Origin: Tubulanus polymorphus
Lineage: Eukaryota > Nemertea > Palaeonemertea > Tubulaniformes > Tubulanidae
NCBI RefSeq assembly: GCF_964204645.1
Contig: NC_134029.1
Location: 17,938,450 to 18,002,449 of the forward strand
DNA: 64,000 bases
Direction of reading: 5' to 3'
Position numbers and translations under genes: made by a program
Part shown: positions 1 to 12,200 of the stretch, one piece after another
How the letters are laid out: each line of letters starts with the position of its first letter
Position numbering within the stretch: the first letter of the stretch is position 1
The notes under the pieces: generated by a model
What the model was told of the DNA's origin: nothing
The model's input: only the letters and a program-made list of their open reading frames with translations
Database searches by the model: none

Positions 1-67
1 ATATATGATCGAAACTTGGGTAATATAGGGTACTAGTTCCCAATATTGTACAAAATATATTTCGAAA

Positions 68-286
68 TCAATGAATCAACATATTTCTACTTTGATTGGA
101 CACGACAGGGTACATTGCGCAGTTTTCAAGATAAGCCTTTTTAAAAGTACTATGAACTGACTTTTCACGCTGGATCGATTCTAAATGTCGTGATAGGGCG
201 CGTTCCTCCTCATCTACAGCTCGTAACTGAAATTTCTCCTCGTTGATATCAGTCGCCACACGACGCAACATAGGATTCGTTGCACC
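68..286 (-). CDS. MYO9: MYO9 exon 41: C-terminus and stop (aa 1971-2042)
   Basis: Encodes [20 protein letters not shown], then a charged helix ([17 protein letters not shown]) like the C-terminal coiled segment of MYO9, ending at TGA (68-70). A possible donor gtcagt at 156-161, right after the REK codons, could instead splice to exons beyond the window. The shown stop is therefore plausible but not certain. Confidence 0.75.
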   Translation of the reverse strand, partial: GATNPMLRRVATDINEEKFQLRAVDEEERALSRHLESIQREKSVHSTFKKAYLENCAMYPVVSNQSRNMLIH

Positions 287-3200
287 CTACAGAAAAAAGC
301 ATATTGCAAAATAACTGATACACTTAATCTTAGAATAATGATGATTATCAACTAGGGCTAATTTTCACAAAGCTTATCATCATTCATTGAATTTTTTAGC
401 CAATGAGATTTGCGTAGGTCATCATTAGCGAATACATTAGCAAAATACATAGGGCTATAGGTGCTGTATCTTGGTCAATGGCAATAGTAAAATGAAATCG
501 ATGTAGTTATTCTATGGCTAGTTAATTGTTTCATTAGTTAAACCTCTTTGTTTGCTACCAGTGCGCCCTTTTGGTTCAGGAAGCCTTCATTAAATGCATT
601 TGATTATGTTACCCGCGTAGCCACATAAGTGAGTCAGTAAATCGCTAAATGATGCCCTGTTATAGAATTTGTTCATACGCGTACATACCTTTGGTAATGT
701 TTTACGATTGTTTTGAATGTTGTTAAGTTTTTCACTCGCGGTTACGGTATAATTATCTAGCGTATTCAGGTCTTCTATAGTCGACCGCAATTTCGACAAC
801 TGTTCACTGATCACCATTTCAATTGTTCTGCAAAATACACAAAAAAACGTAGGATTTTACTAGATATCTCATAGTGGCAATAGTGATGGAACCAGAAATA
901 TGAGATAGCTCATAGTCGGCAGTGAACGTGTTAAAACATTCATACAAGGCAGTAAACCCCGACCAACTTTCTGAAAAATCAATTGCACCGATTATAGGCA
1001 GGTTTTGATTGAACATATTCCGGTTTAGGAATATCCAATTCCGGATTACAAACACTCTACCGGCTTTTTATCAGGTTTACAGATTATGCTATTCCCGACT
1101 AGCGTATTATGTCGAATTGAATGCTCCAGAAGAGAATACCAGAAATAATAGAGATCAATTGAAACCTGCCTGAAGAGAAACTGGACATTATCATTGTTAT
1201 TGTGTCATAAAGAAAGCAGAATAAAGAGCATTGCAAGCACTAGCGATCAGAGGCAATTTGGACTAGATATACATAGAACTTACACAGCTTGTTTAGTGAC
1301 GTGTATTAAACTTTCCTGCGCCTGTAACGGTCGGTTTGTGCGTAATATGCACGGCGCAAACACTACCGCCAGATTACTAGCCGACATCTTATTGTACGAT
1401 TCTAAATTAGCCACCCTGAAATGAAAAAAAAATAATGCGATCATCATCTTTCATTTTTCGAAAATAGTCATAAATGTGAAACTTTATTCTAAGTGTCATT
1501 TAAGATTATCATTAAAACTATTCTGCATCGATTTGCATTGCGGCAATTTGATATGCTCTTTTTGATTCGCCCAGAAGCAATTGTAAGATCGAAGTTAAGG
1601 TCATGTGATGTCACATGTAATTTGTCTATAAAACAAACCTTGCTAAATGAAATATAAGACGTTCAAATAAGTCATGGTTTGGCTCCGGCAATTTCTCTAT
1701 CACAGTATATATCGATTGGACTTTCTCTTTAGCAGACACACCACCAGTATCTGTAATAATCAAAACAAAACACAAAATCATTAAAGCAACTATGTTAACT
1801 TGAAGTCTGGTCTATTTGGATTTACAATGAAGCCAAGTTATCAACCCTTAGCGCCTACTAGTATCTGTATAGTATAGTATTTGACAATAGTTTTATTCAA
1901 AGCACTCCCAAATAATACTAAATAAGTTCAGCAATGTCTACATTCCGAGTTTCAGACACTTCTATAGCCACATAGCAAAAATTATTCGATGCACCATTTG
2001 ACAAAAATAATAATAATAATAATAATTTTTACGGCGAAAAAATCCAATGCGTTCTACTGCTAGAACGCCAAGAAAAAAGATGGCGGATTTCGCCGGTGGC
2101 TAAATGCAATACCGCAGGGCCGGGTCGTATAGAAAAACCATTGGCGATCAATCCAAATTTAGAAAATACTGGCAAAAACCATAGGAAAGGGTACAGTACT
2201 CGACAGAAATATAATATCCCCAACCTCAAGTTAAATGGGGTTAATTCTAAGACTAAACACTGTTCATAAGGTACGTATATACTAACCACTGAGTATATGC
2301 ACTATCTTTATCTGTTCCACTTGAAGAAATGTATATTAACAAAATTCAAGTTTATATGATGATATGCGGCCACTTCAGGCCCATTTCGTTTTTATAGCCC
2401 TGGACAAGAAGAGCATTCACAATTCCCTATTGGCGGGACAAACTAGAAGTTTCATTTCTTTGACCATCATCCAATGGTTGAAATGGAACTACCTCCCAGA
2501 GTCAACCATTTGCCAAGATTTTCTGTGGAAAAGTTCAAATCTACCTTGTACCTCTCTTTACTTCTTTTTTTAAAAATTAATGTTTATTACAGTATTCTAT
2601 ATTGCAGGATTTTCCTCAATCTTGAGGTTACCGCACAACCAGTAAAGAAGACAATGAAAGGAAAGTTTGCCTTAAGGATTGAATACAACGCATATGAATG
2701 TAACTTACCAGTTGCTCGAATGAAATCGTCATAGAGCTCAAATGTAAGTAAAGGTTCTGGTAATTCGCGATAATAAGCTTTCATAACAGCTGTTAACACA
2801 TGGATCGGATATTCTTCTAACATATCAATAGCGGACAGCAAATCTATAATAATAATCATAATAATTCAATGATCAATGAAGTTAACTATTTAAGGGATAA
2901 TTATAAGTCAGTGGTTAACTGCGTGTGAGATTATTACATCCAGAAACGGCCAAGACATTTATCAGTCAAGTTTTTCTGAGTTGGACGAGGTTTCCTGTAA
3001 CAAGTCACTCGCGGTTTATTTTCCATTGTACCAACCTTCATTGATAAGTTTCTTCAGTGTTTTAATTCTAACAGCGGAACCAGCTTTTCGGTAAATTCCC
3101 TCGGTATATAAACCATTGATTTCTATTGCACTAATGAGACGCTCCACGATCTCGGGAATTTTCACAGATTCTGATAATTGCAGTAATAACGGAACACCAA

Positions 3201-6200
3201 ACACACCTGTTAGTTGAACCTGCAAATTCAAGGGATGACTATGATTTCAGTTAATGTTGCGGCACTTTGATGTACATTCCTATTTACATTTCAGGGGTCA
3301 GATTGATGAACTAGAAATTTCAAATTTTTGCACATCCTAACGATAAGCTTTTTCTAATTTTTTTCACAACAAAATACCTGGACCCTTTCATTCTTACCGG
3401 GTATATTCTATTCTACATTTTTCAAGATTTTTTAGAATTTTTCATATCAAGCACAACGACAAAGCCTGAAGCGATTACTGATAATAATCAGAACAGATTA
3501 AAATGAAATGTCGTCAATTTTAACACAGCTTATGCTAAAATTCCGAGCTCAACGATATGTGGGATAAAAAGTTGATCAAAGACTCTTTGCTTGAATTCTT
3601 TGCACATTCTCATGATTTTTGTAAGATTTTTCAATTTCAAAGGTTTTTCACATTTTCTCAGGTATAAAAGTGGATATCCATTCTTTCCACATCCATCTTA
3701 ACATTTCTATCGATGCTCACCTCAACACCGGAACTTTTACACGAAGTTAAAAACCTTGGCAGACACTTTTTATGACAGGTAAATTTACAAACTGAAATGA
3801 GAATCATTAGGTATTACACTGACGAGCCGGTTGTGCAATTAACGATTAAAGAATCAATGTATAGAAGTTGAATGACTAAATTAATCTAACTAAATCAGCA
3901 AACTGAAATAGGAAACTAGCCAATGGACAAAAATGCAAAATACAACAATATATGAGTATATGAACTTACTTTGGCATGACATGCCTTTTTCCTTTATGGA
4001 CCAGACTAGAGAATTACATAACTCACAAAACGTGGGTATATTAAACTGTACAACTACGAATCTATGACCGAGGTGTTCCTTTAAAATAAAAAAATAGCAC
4101 AATATTAAAGATCGCTAACACTCATTAATTGCTCATCCTCATCATCATCGTTATCAACATTATCACTTACTAGAACGTCCTCTTCTTTCTTTTTCTTTTT
4201 CTCCTTTTTCTTCCGCTCCGGTTTGTCGTCTCGTTTTTGGTCGCGTTTCTTCAAGAATTCGTCGATGAAACCGCGAAATGCGTTCAGAGCCAGAGTTTTC
4301 GATGAATCCAACTCGGCTTCGTCCTCCAATTCTAAATTCTTCTGTAAAACTTGCTCGAAATTCACCATCAGTTCGCGGTACTTGACGTTGTAATTATTTT
4401 TGTCCTGGAAAGAAAGGAACTCCTTCAAAAAATGGTTTCAAAGAGTGACCGCATATAACTGCTATGTAATACACGTATCATTGGATGGTTGTATTTCCAT
4501 CATGGTTACTATTGGGATCTAGACTATTATGTAACTAAGCTAAGTAAAATATAGAACTATCTACTGGGTAACCAAATTTTCTTACGTTATCCCCCCTCCC
4601 TGGCAGTAAAATTAATACTGGCATCCTTCATTTGAAATGGATTCATGCCGGTCAAATCTAATATTAATCAGAATAAGAGGATATTGGCTTTTGTTTCTAA
4701 ATACGAAGCGTTTCAGTATTTTAACAACACTGCAATGGAAATCATTAGATCACCTTTCCTTTCATAAACAACACACTTTGTACATTCTGATAGGCCATTT
4801 TCAACCTATATTATCGGCTAGATTTTTTCTAGATGGAAATCCAGAGAAAAAATAAATAAATTTCTTACCTGCATAGCTAACGATTTCAGGCTAATCAGAG
4901 TGTTAGTGTGGAAATCTTTTAAAGCGGCTTTGAAAACTTTGTCAAATTTACTATCAAGCCGACCGCAGTCTTCACTAATACTGACCAACTGGAAAAAAAA
5001 TCAAATCAATTCAGAAAATATCCATTTTTTCTCCTCTTAAAACATGGTATTCTTTTCTAAAGCGTGTCATTATATTCTTATATTTCTATCATCATCTCAT
5101 TTGAAGTTCACTTTAAAAAGAAGATCAAAAATCAGAATACAAAAATTGTGAAATGAAAGAAGGGGCAATTGGAAATATGAACAGACCTTGTCTCAATGAG
5201 GACCCGCTCCCCAGCTTTCCAGTGGTGTGCACATCAAAACGACAGCTCATTGAAAATTTACTCATCAAACTTTCATCGAGATGTTTCATCTACCACATGA
5301 AAAATTTGGCAAACCATGTCTCTTGGTGGACTCAGATTGACCGGGTTCAAATAGTGCAATTCACCATACATAGAATTTGAGGCATCAGGGATAGATTTCA
5401 ATTGAAATTAAGAAAATCCCATACAATTGTTGCCACCTGATGCATCTGCACCTGTGCCACAAGCTGAATCTTCAATTGCCGCAGTTGACTGCGGAGTCCT
5501 CTTTTTAATGATTCGAGATTCACTGTGAAAGTTTCAATGCAGGGTAACGATAATCTTTCCTCTTTCAAATTCCCAATAAAAGCAGGAGTTTCCCTATTTT
5601 CTGATGAACGGCAGTAGAAAAGACCAGAGAGTTGTTATCTTGACACACCCGAGTAGTAAGCTAGCCCAGAAAATATTCCAACTTTCAGCTTATATATCTT
5701 TATAGGAATCTTAAAATTTACCATATGAAATGAATATTGCAAAAATGTTGAGTTCTGATGAGAAATGTGGAGACCACAATACTCGCGCATAATAAACACC
5801 ATTTCCCAGTATTTTCAAGGGTTTTATCAGATTTCCTATGTTTTCCCCGAGAGAAATCAATTCTGCGTTTTTTCCAGAATCATGGTCACCACGTGAACAT
5901 ACCTTTGCGAATATAAACTTATCAATTTCCTCCAATTCGTCAATATCCCGTACGAATAAATCATTTGAATATTGCCACTGTTGCGTTCCCGTTTTGCTCC
6001 AGTTATTTTTCGCTTCTTTACTGTCCCGTTCGTCCTTGTCCTTGATCTTTCTGCTGCCTTGACGCTTTTTCGGTTTGCGATTCTCTTTGAACTCATTCGT
6101 CTCATCCGACTCTGGTATGTTCAAATCGTTGTCGGCCAAAATCGTGCGTTTCGTCGGGGATGAAGCAAACGGCGATGGAATATTGCCCAAAGGTAGAACT

Positions 6201-9200
6201 GCTACACCCACTGTGTTAATGAGAAGTAGTAGCATGTATATAGATACATCTAAAAACACGTTTTGTCTGTTGTAATTACTAGGATAGACTCCTTTCTTCG
6301 TACTGGTAATGCTGGTGAATTTTACAAAATTCTGTCGGGAAAGACTCTCAATTTCCCTAAAACTCATTCCCACTGCTATGAACTAAGGTGGCGTCTACTC
6401 TATTATTATTCACAATATTATCGGTATGTAATCCATTCAGAAAATTTTGTCCATTTTTTTTAATGTACATAGTGGAATATTCAACAGTATATCCATGAAT
6501 TTATGAGTATTTCACAAATAGTATTTAGAACCTAAGGTATAGTGGTCAATAAAGCTAGAAGAGTTCCAAAACAATACGTCTAAATAAAAAGCACCGTAAA
6601 TGTGCACCACATTCATAGCATCGCTGGTGAAGGTTAAGCAAGAACTCATCAAATTTTTTTTCTCAAACAAAATTTACAAAAACAACACGCCTTTCAGAAA
6701 TTTCAACTTGAGAAGGATTGTTTACGTTTTTCAGATCAATCTCATTGCAGTCTGCTTAACTCAATGAATACGTTAAGCGGCTGTCAGCGGTTCGCCGGTA
6801 TTTACCGTTGCATACGCAAAGCCGCTGAGAGCGGCTTTCATGACGTCACAAATGTAAACACTGCCTACGTTTGAACTGCACGTGATCTTAACCAATCAGA
6901 ATACAAGTAAACAATATTATCATAAATTATGTTAGGGAAGTCCATGGAATCCCGTACGCGACGCGTCATAGACACTATTGATCATGGGAAGTACCAGAGG
7001 GGGAATCCCTTGTTAACCAAAATGGCGGAAATTCCGTATGCTGCGCGAGATTTTTAATTTCGGTATTCCGGAGTGAATGAGTTAAGGAGAGTACTTACAG
7101 TCTTGAGGTCGCCTGGGAGTTCCCGCAGTAGATTCATCCATAGACATACTATCATCATGTTTCCTACCTGTTGAAATATTCAGAAAAATGCTCCTTAAAA
7201 AGTTTATGGTTTAGCCATAAAGTAGGTTTTTGTTTCTATTTCAATTTAACATGGTTATTTATGTCATACGAGTTTCATCTTTCAAAAAGTTTCTACATGT
7301 TTCATCTACAAGTCATGCAAAATACGTCCTATGCGTCTCACTTGGATATACCAGGGCTAGCTAAAATATGCATTTCTGATGAGTACTGTGCCCTCCTTAC
7401 CACCCCAGATGACATCCGGGGAGTGGAGGTGTATAGAAAAATTATTGTCGATCAATCCAAAAATAGTGAATATTGGCAGAAACCACAGAAAAGGGTACAG
7501 TACTTGAAGGGAATACAGATACCCAGTAAGGAGGTATAGGTGTTCATGCGTGAAATAATCTTTTATGCATTTTAATATTATCTGGAAGGGACCGGGGCCA
7601 GATGCTCAAGAGTTGATTAAGTTGATTGGAATCACTCATCTCTTGGATGAATAACCAACAACTATGGTGGCTGATAAGGGCCATAGCGAAAAATTTCTGG
7701 TATGCAAATCAGGACGCCAGAACGAAAAAAAAACGTTGAAATTTCTCTTAAAATCCGTTTTTGGCATGCCAAAACAAAGACTATTCCGTTTTGGCGGGGG
7801 CGGATTTTTAGGGAAATTTCGACATTTTTCGTTGTTTTGGCGGGGCACCAAAACGGAATAATCTTTGTTTTGGCGCGCCAAAACAGATTATTAGAGAAAT
7901 TTCGACGGCCAAAACGGATTTTAAAAGATAATTTGACCTTTCTTTTCGTTTTGGCGTTCTGGCACCCTAATTCGGATACCAGGTATTTTATGACATGTAA
8001 TCCCAGGTCACTAAGTCTATCTTGCCGGCTTTGAGCTGATGATTGAATCCTTGAATTGGAAGAAAGGGTGATCTGAGCCTTTGGGATGTACAAGGTGGCC
8101 ATTCCAATGGCACTGGCATTTCATTATGTACGCCTCAATGCCAGCGCAGCTACATTTACCAAGGATGGTGGTGTTTGACATAAAATCCCTCAACTTGATG
8201 CTATTGATCTTATATATCTTATCAATCTTATATAAATTTGATGACTTGTTTGACAAAGTTTCCATTTGGGAGCATAAAAATCCAGTTCGAAGTTCATTGA
8301 AAATAAACTAATTTTCACTATGTATAACTGTGTGCATTGTCGCGCCATCTGGTGTGTGCCGGTACCCCATTGTCAGTTTTCCACTAGTGAACTCTTGAGC
8401 AACTGATCCTAGATGGTCTAAGCGATCTGAAAAGGCTTACACCTTTTTCTTTGTGTTTCCCTATAAATGCCAATCTGTTTACTCGAATATCAGTAATAAT
8501 GGAGCATGCTGAGTCTGAATAGATTTTCTTTTTTTCTCACTGTCCGAATAAGTAATTCTTTTTTTTTCCACTAAAACTGGCTGTAACGAAGCGGATTTTT
8601 AGCGTAACAAACCTCGGTGACGTTTGGTTAATAAACGTTGGCGTAACTTCATCATTTGGAGGCATAACCTCGACCAAGATAAATGCCCTAAAAATTTCAT
8701 CGAATCTTAATTTTCAAATGATCTAACCAAGGTCATCACAGAGGCCCAAAAAATCACGAATGATATATTGGTCGTCAATTACTAGATTATAACACTTGAA
8801 GCAGTGTATGATATACCATCATTATACGTGTACCAACTTTTTCTATAATGCTTAATGCCTACAACAAATGGAAAAAGTGCTTCTTCAAGGGATACAGTTA
8901 GATTACCATTGAGATGTGCAAAATGTGAGGAGCCAAGTGAAAGTGTCCACCCAACATTGAGTCAATAGGATAATAAAATCAAGAAATTTTCAGCATATTC
9001 TGTCAAAATCTGCGCGAATGTGACCATACTTTCATCATTACCCTAACGTATCTATAACTGTACCTATAATCTCTCCCTGGGGAGATATAACAATCATATT
9101 TCTATTACTAGCACACAGGTGCGACATATCATGCCAGAATGCCCAATTGCTCCTAGATGGAGGGAGGCAATAACGATAAATGTCTTGTCCAGGGACACTA

Positions 9201-12200
9201 TAGTATTTGTTGGGGTTCAAACCGACAACCGGACATCTAAAGAGTTGAACGCTCTAACCAATTACACAGTTTGCTTTCCAAGGACTTGATTGCACTGAAC
9301 TAGCAAAGTGATCTATTTGATCACAAATGCAGTTCAATGATAATTGCTGGTTTCTTCCAAAATCCTAATCAATGAAAATTTCCTCTTAATATTTGTTTAG
9401 TACATAATGCATAATATGGATACATTGGTTAGTACGAATATAATTGAATGAGGGAAAGGCATGCTCCTAGTAAACAAGGGAGCAAACTGAACTTTTTAAT
9501 TGATTAGTGTTTCAAAAGTTCCTCATTGATATAATTTTCAATATTCAGGAAATTTACCGATAGTATTCATCTTGTGGTAAAACATTATTTAATACGCCTA
9601 TTTGAGACGGCATCTGACAGAATATTTCATGGAGGGGTGAACTTGATCCTCAACAAAGCTAGTAAGTCACAAACGTTTTCAATATAACGTGCCCTCTGTC
9701 AACTTAAAGAGGTCTTCCAGCTGAGGTTTTATCACTTATGGACACTGTCTATAAATAAAGCTGTTTTTAAATGACTTTGAGGACTTTAAATTTTCTTGGC
9801 ATTTTCTACAATAAATTTGATGGCAATTCTTGAATAATTTTGTGACTTTGTGGCAATCTAGTTTATCCATGTTACCAGGTAGGTATGATAATTATAAATT
9901 CAACCATATTTAAGGGGAAATTACGTTTTTATTGCAACAATACAAATGGCTAATTGGCATAATACAGGATACCACACACATAGGCATAACATTATCGCCA
10001 ATAAGAGCAATAGTGGTATTTTCCAGATTGCAAAAATAGCAAACTTTAAATGTCTATTACTACGTACAGGAGTAACAGGAATGTTTTACGGAAATCATAA
10101 CTCAATGTTTGATCTGTGAGTGGTAAAGTATCACATGGCAATAATCGCACAATGAATAGGTATGGTACAGAAGACAAGTATCGATTTTGTGACCAAGTTA
10201 TTTCTGGATTGGTCTCCAGAGCCAAAATCAGGACATTGTCTTAAATCCTGATTGGTGCAATGATAGTGTGTTCTGGTCTGTCGATAAGACTACCATGAAA
10301 TCGTCAGCTTCACTCTCAAAGTTTACCACAAAATGAGCACGAATGATCGATAAGTGATATTTGAAAAATTAATGAAGAAAGAACCTCAGAAACAGGAGCG
10401 CCCTGGTATGTAACGAAACGAAACAACTGTTAGCAAGAAACGATATTATCAATTCAAACAACAAACAATGCCCGCCGATGCCAGCAACTCACATTCGCTC
10501 TGTTCTTGTAAATGTTTTTTCGACATACGACGATACCACGAGATTTTGGAGTAAGTATTCTTTACGAATACCGAACTCCTCGATGATTCTTCAGGAGAAG
10601 AAGAGTGAAAAAAAAAGAATAAATTCGTTGGCTTTGTTTTCGACAACGACGAAGACGACGATTTGAATGACCGAATCGCAGCGGTGACATGTTTGTTTTT
10701 GTAACACCCATGCGCGTGAAACAATGATGAAAACGAATAACCATCAAAACTGAACTGAAATAAAGCTAGCGTTTATCTAAAGTGGCCAGTTTCTCGCAGT
10801 TCCTAAAATACTCTAAGGCTATCCAGAAATTCTAGTCCCAAACTACAAATCTTTATATACCAATTTATTGAAAACTATAGGTCCAGGAATACCATGCCCA
10901 CTAGGTTAGATGCTTGACAATCTCCTAATTTCAATATTCAACGCTTCCTGGTGAACAAATATAGAAACCAAAGACCTTGAAACTCAACACATTCAAAGAA
11001 CATGTCATGAGCTATTTATCACTTGAACGTGATTACAAGCTATGCAAAGGTACCAATATAAACAGACAAAATTCATATAATTCAATATCTGAATCCCCCT
11101 AGGGGACATCGAAAAACTGGGAAATCCCAATCTTACACAAGGAGATGTGTCCTATGACAGAACCTATTTATCAATACTATCAAAATATCAAGACTAGAGG
11201 TTGAAACCTGTTGATATTTTCACCAAAAAAAAAAACATTTTCCATCTATGAACAAACCATAGAGAAGCTTAAGGCGTCAGAATGCAGGCCAAAAATGACT
11301 TTTTGCCACAACAAAGGTTACGGAATTATGTCCAATCGAGCCAATTTTTTCCAGATTATAGGTCCCAGAAACATTGACTTCAAAAAAGTGGGCCAAGTGA
11401 GCTAAAAATTAGATTCCAACAGGATTGACAGATGAACATGGGAAACTTCTAACAAACCATGTTGCCACTGAAGCTGCGCACTCTGGCTAGTGTGGCAGGG
11501 TTTCATACCATGACAAGTCTCAATGCTATCAGGTTCGAAACCCTGCCGGGTGGGCTGGGTGCTAATCAGTAACTAAACAGATAGCTCAAGATGGTTTTAT
11601 GCCCATTGAAGCTTAAGCTCGCAAGGGTCAAGAAGCAAAGGGTATATCAACTAAATAAACTATAAGAAACGTATTACCATTAATCCCGAACTGCCAACCA
11701 TTAATCCCGAACTGCAAAAACAGGATGGCAGGACTAACATCACAAAACTTCAATGAATTCAGTTCAAAATCGGGATTTGTGCTGATTTTATTGATGATTG
11801 ATTGACAAAATGACCAAGTACTTCAAAGGAATGCTGGTAAAATTTTAATTGAAACCTAGAAGATATGGAAGCGTGGATTACTGAGTGGAGTCTTGTTTGA
11901 CTAAGGTAGAATCCTTTATGTCCAATGTAGCATTGTAAGAATACAATTTTCTATCGACATTATGTGGCCATGATCATAATATATTCACTAAAAACATCCC
12001 TACAGAGACTATAGCCGCGATCACATGGAGACGTTTTGGCCTGGATCAGGCTCAAGTCAAATTTTGCCCGTGCCTAATGATCAGAGAGCGCGTTCACACA
12101 TAAATCACTTACACAATACTAACCATTGCCATGACAAAACGAAGTGAGTCACCAGAAGCAATTCATACGCAATAATTTGACCCGTACTAAAATATGGCTT

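Larger units (their letters stand above)
7168..10492 (-). other. MYO9 intron 29 (3.3 kb) with palindromic element and SINE
   Basis: Holds the palindromic element at 7697-7982 and a SINE at about 9046-9275. An open plus-strand frame at 7171-7539 resembles nothing known and is probably chance. The remainder is AT-rich without supported features. Confidence 0.6.

Noticed and set aside
5711-5902. Extension of exon 31 past its donor to the in-frame stop
   Set aside because: The gtatgt donor at the FIFAK border is strong, and joining to exon 32 restores the family sequence; the extension has no family match.
7171-7539. 122-codon plus-strand open frame
   Set aside because: It lies in intron 29, contains phenylalanine-rich low-complexity sequence, and has no splice partners or family motif.
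7662-8102. 146-codon minus-strand open frame
   Set aside because: Largely the palindromic element, which lacks stops on either strand.
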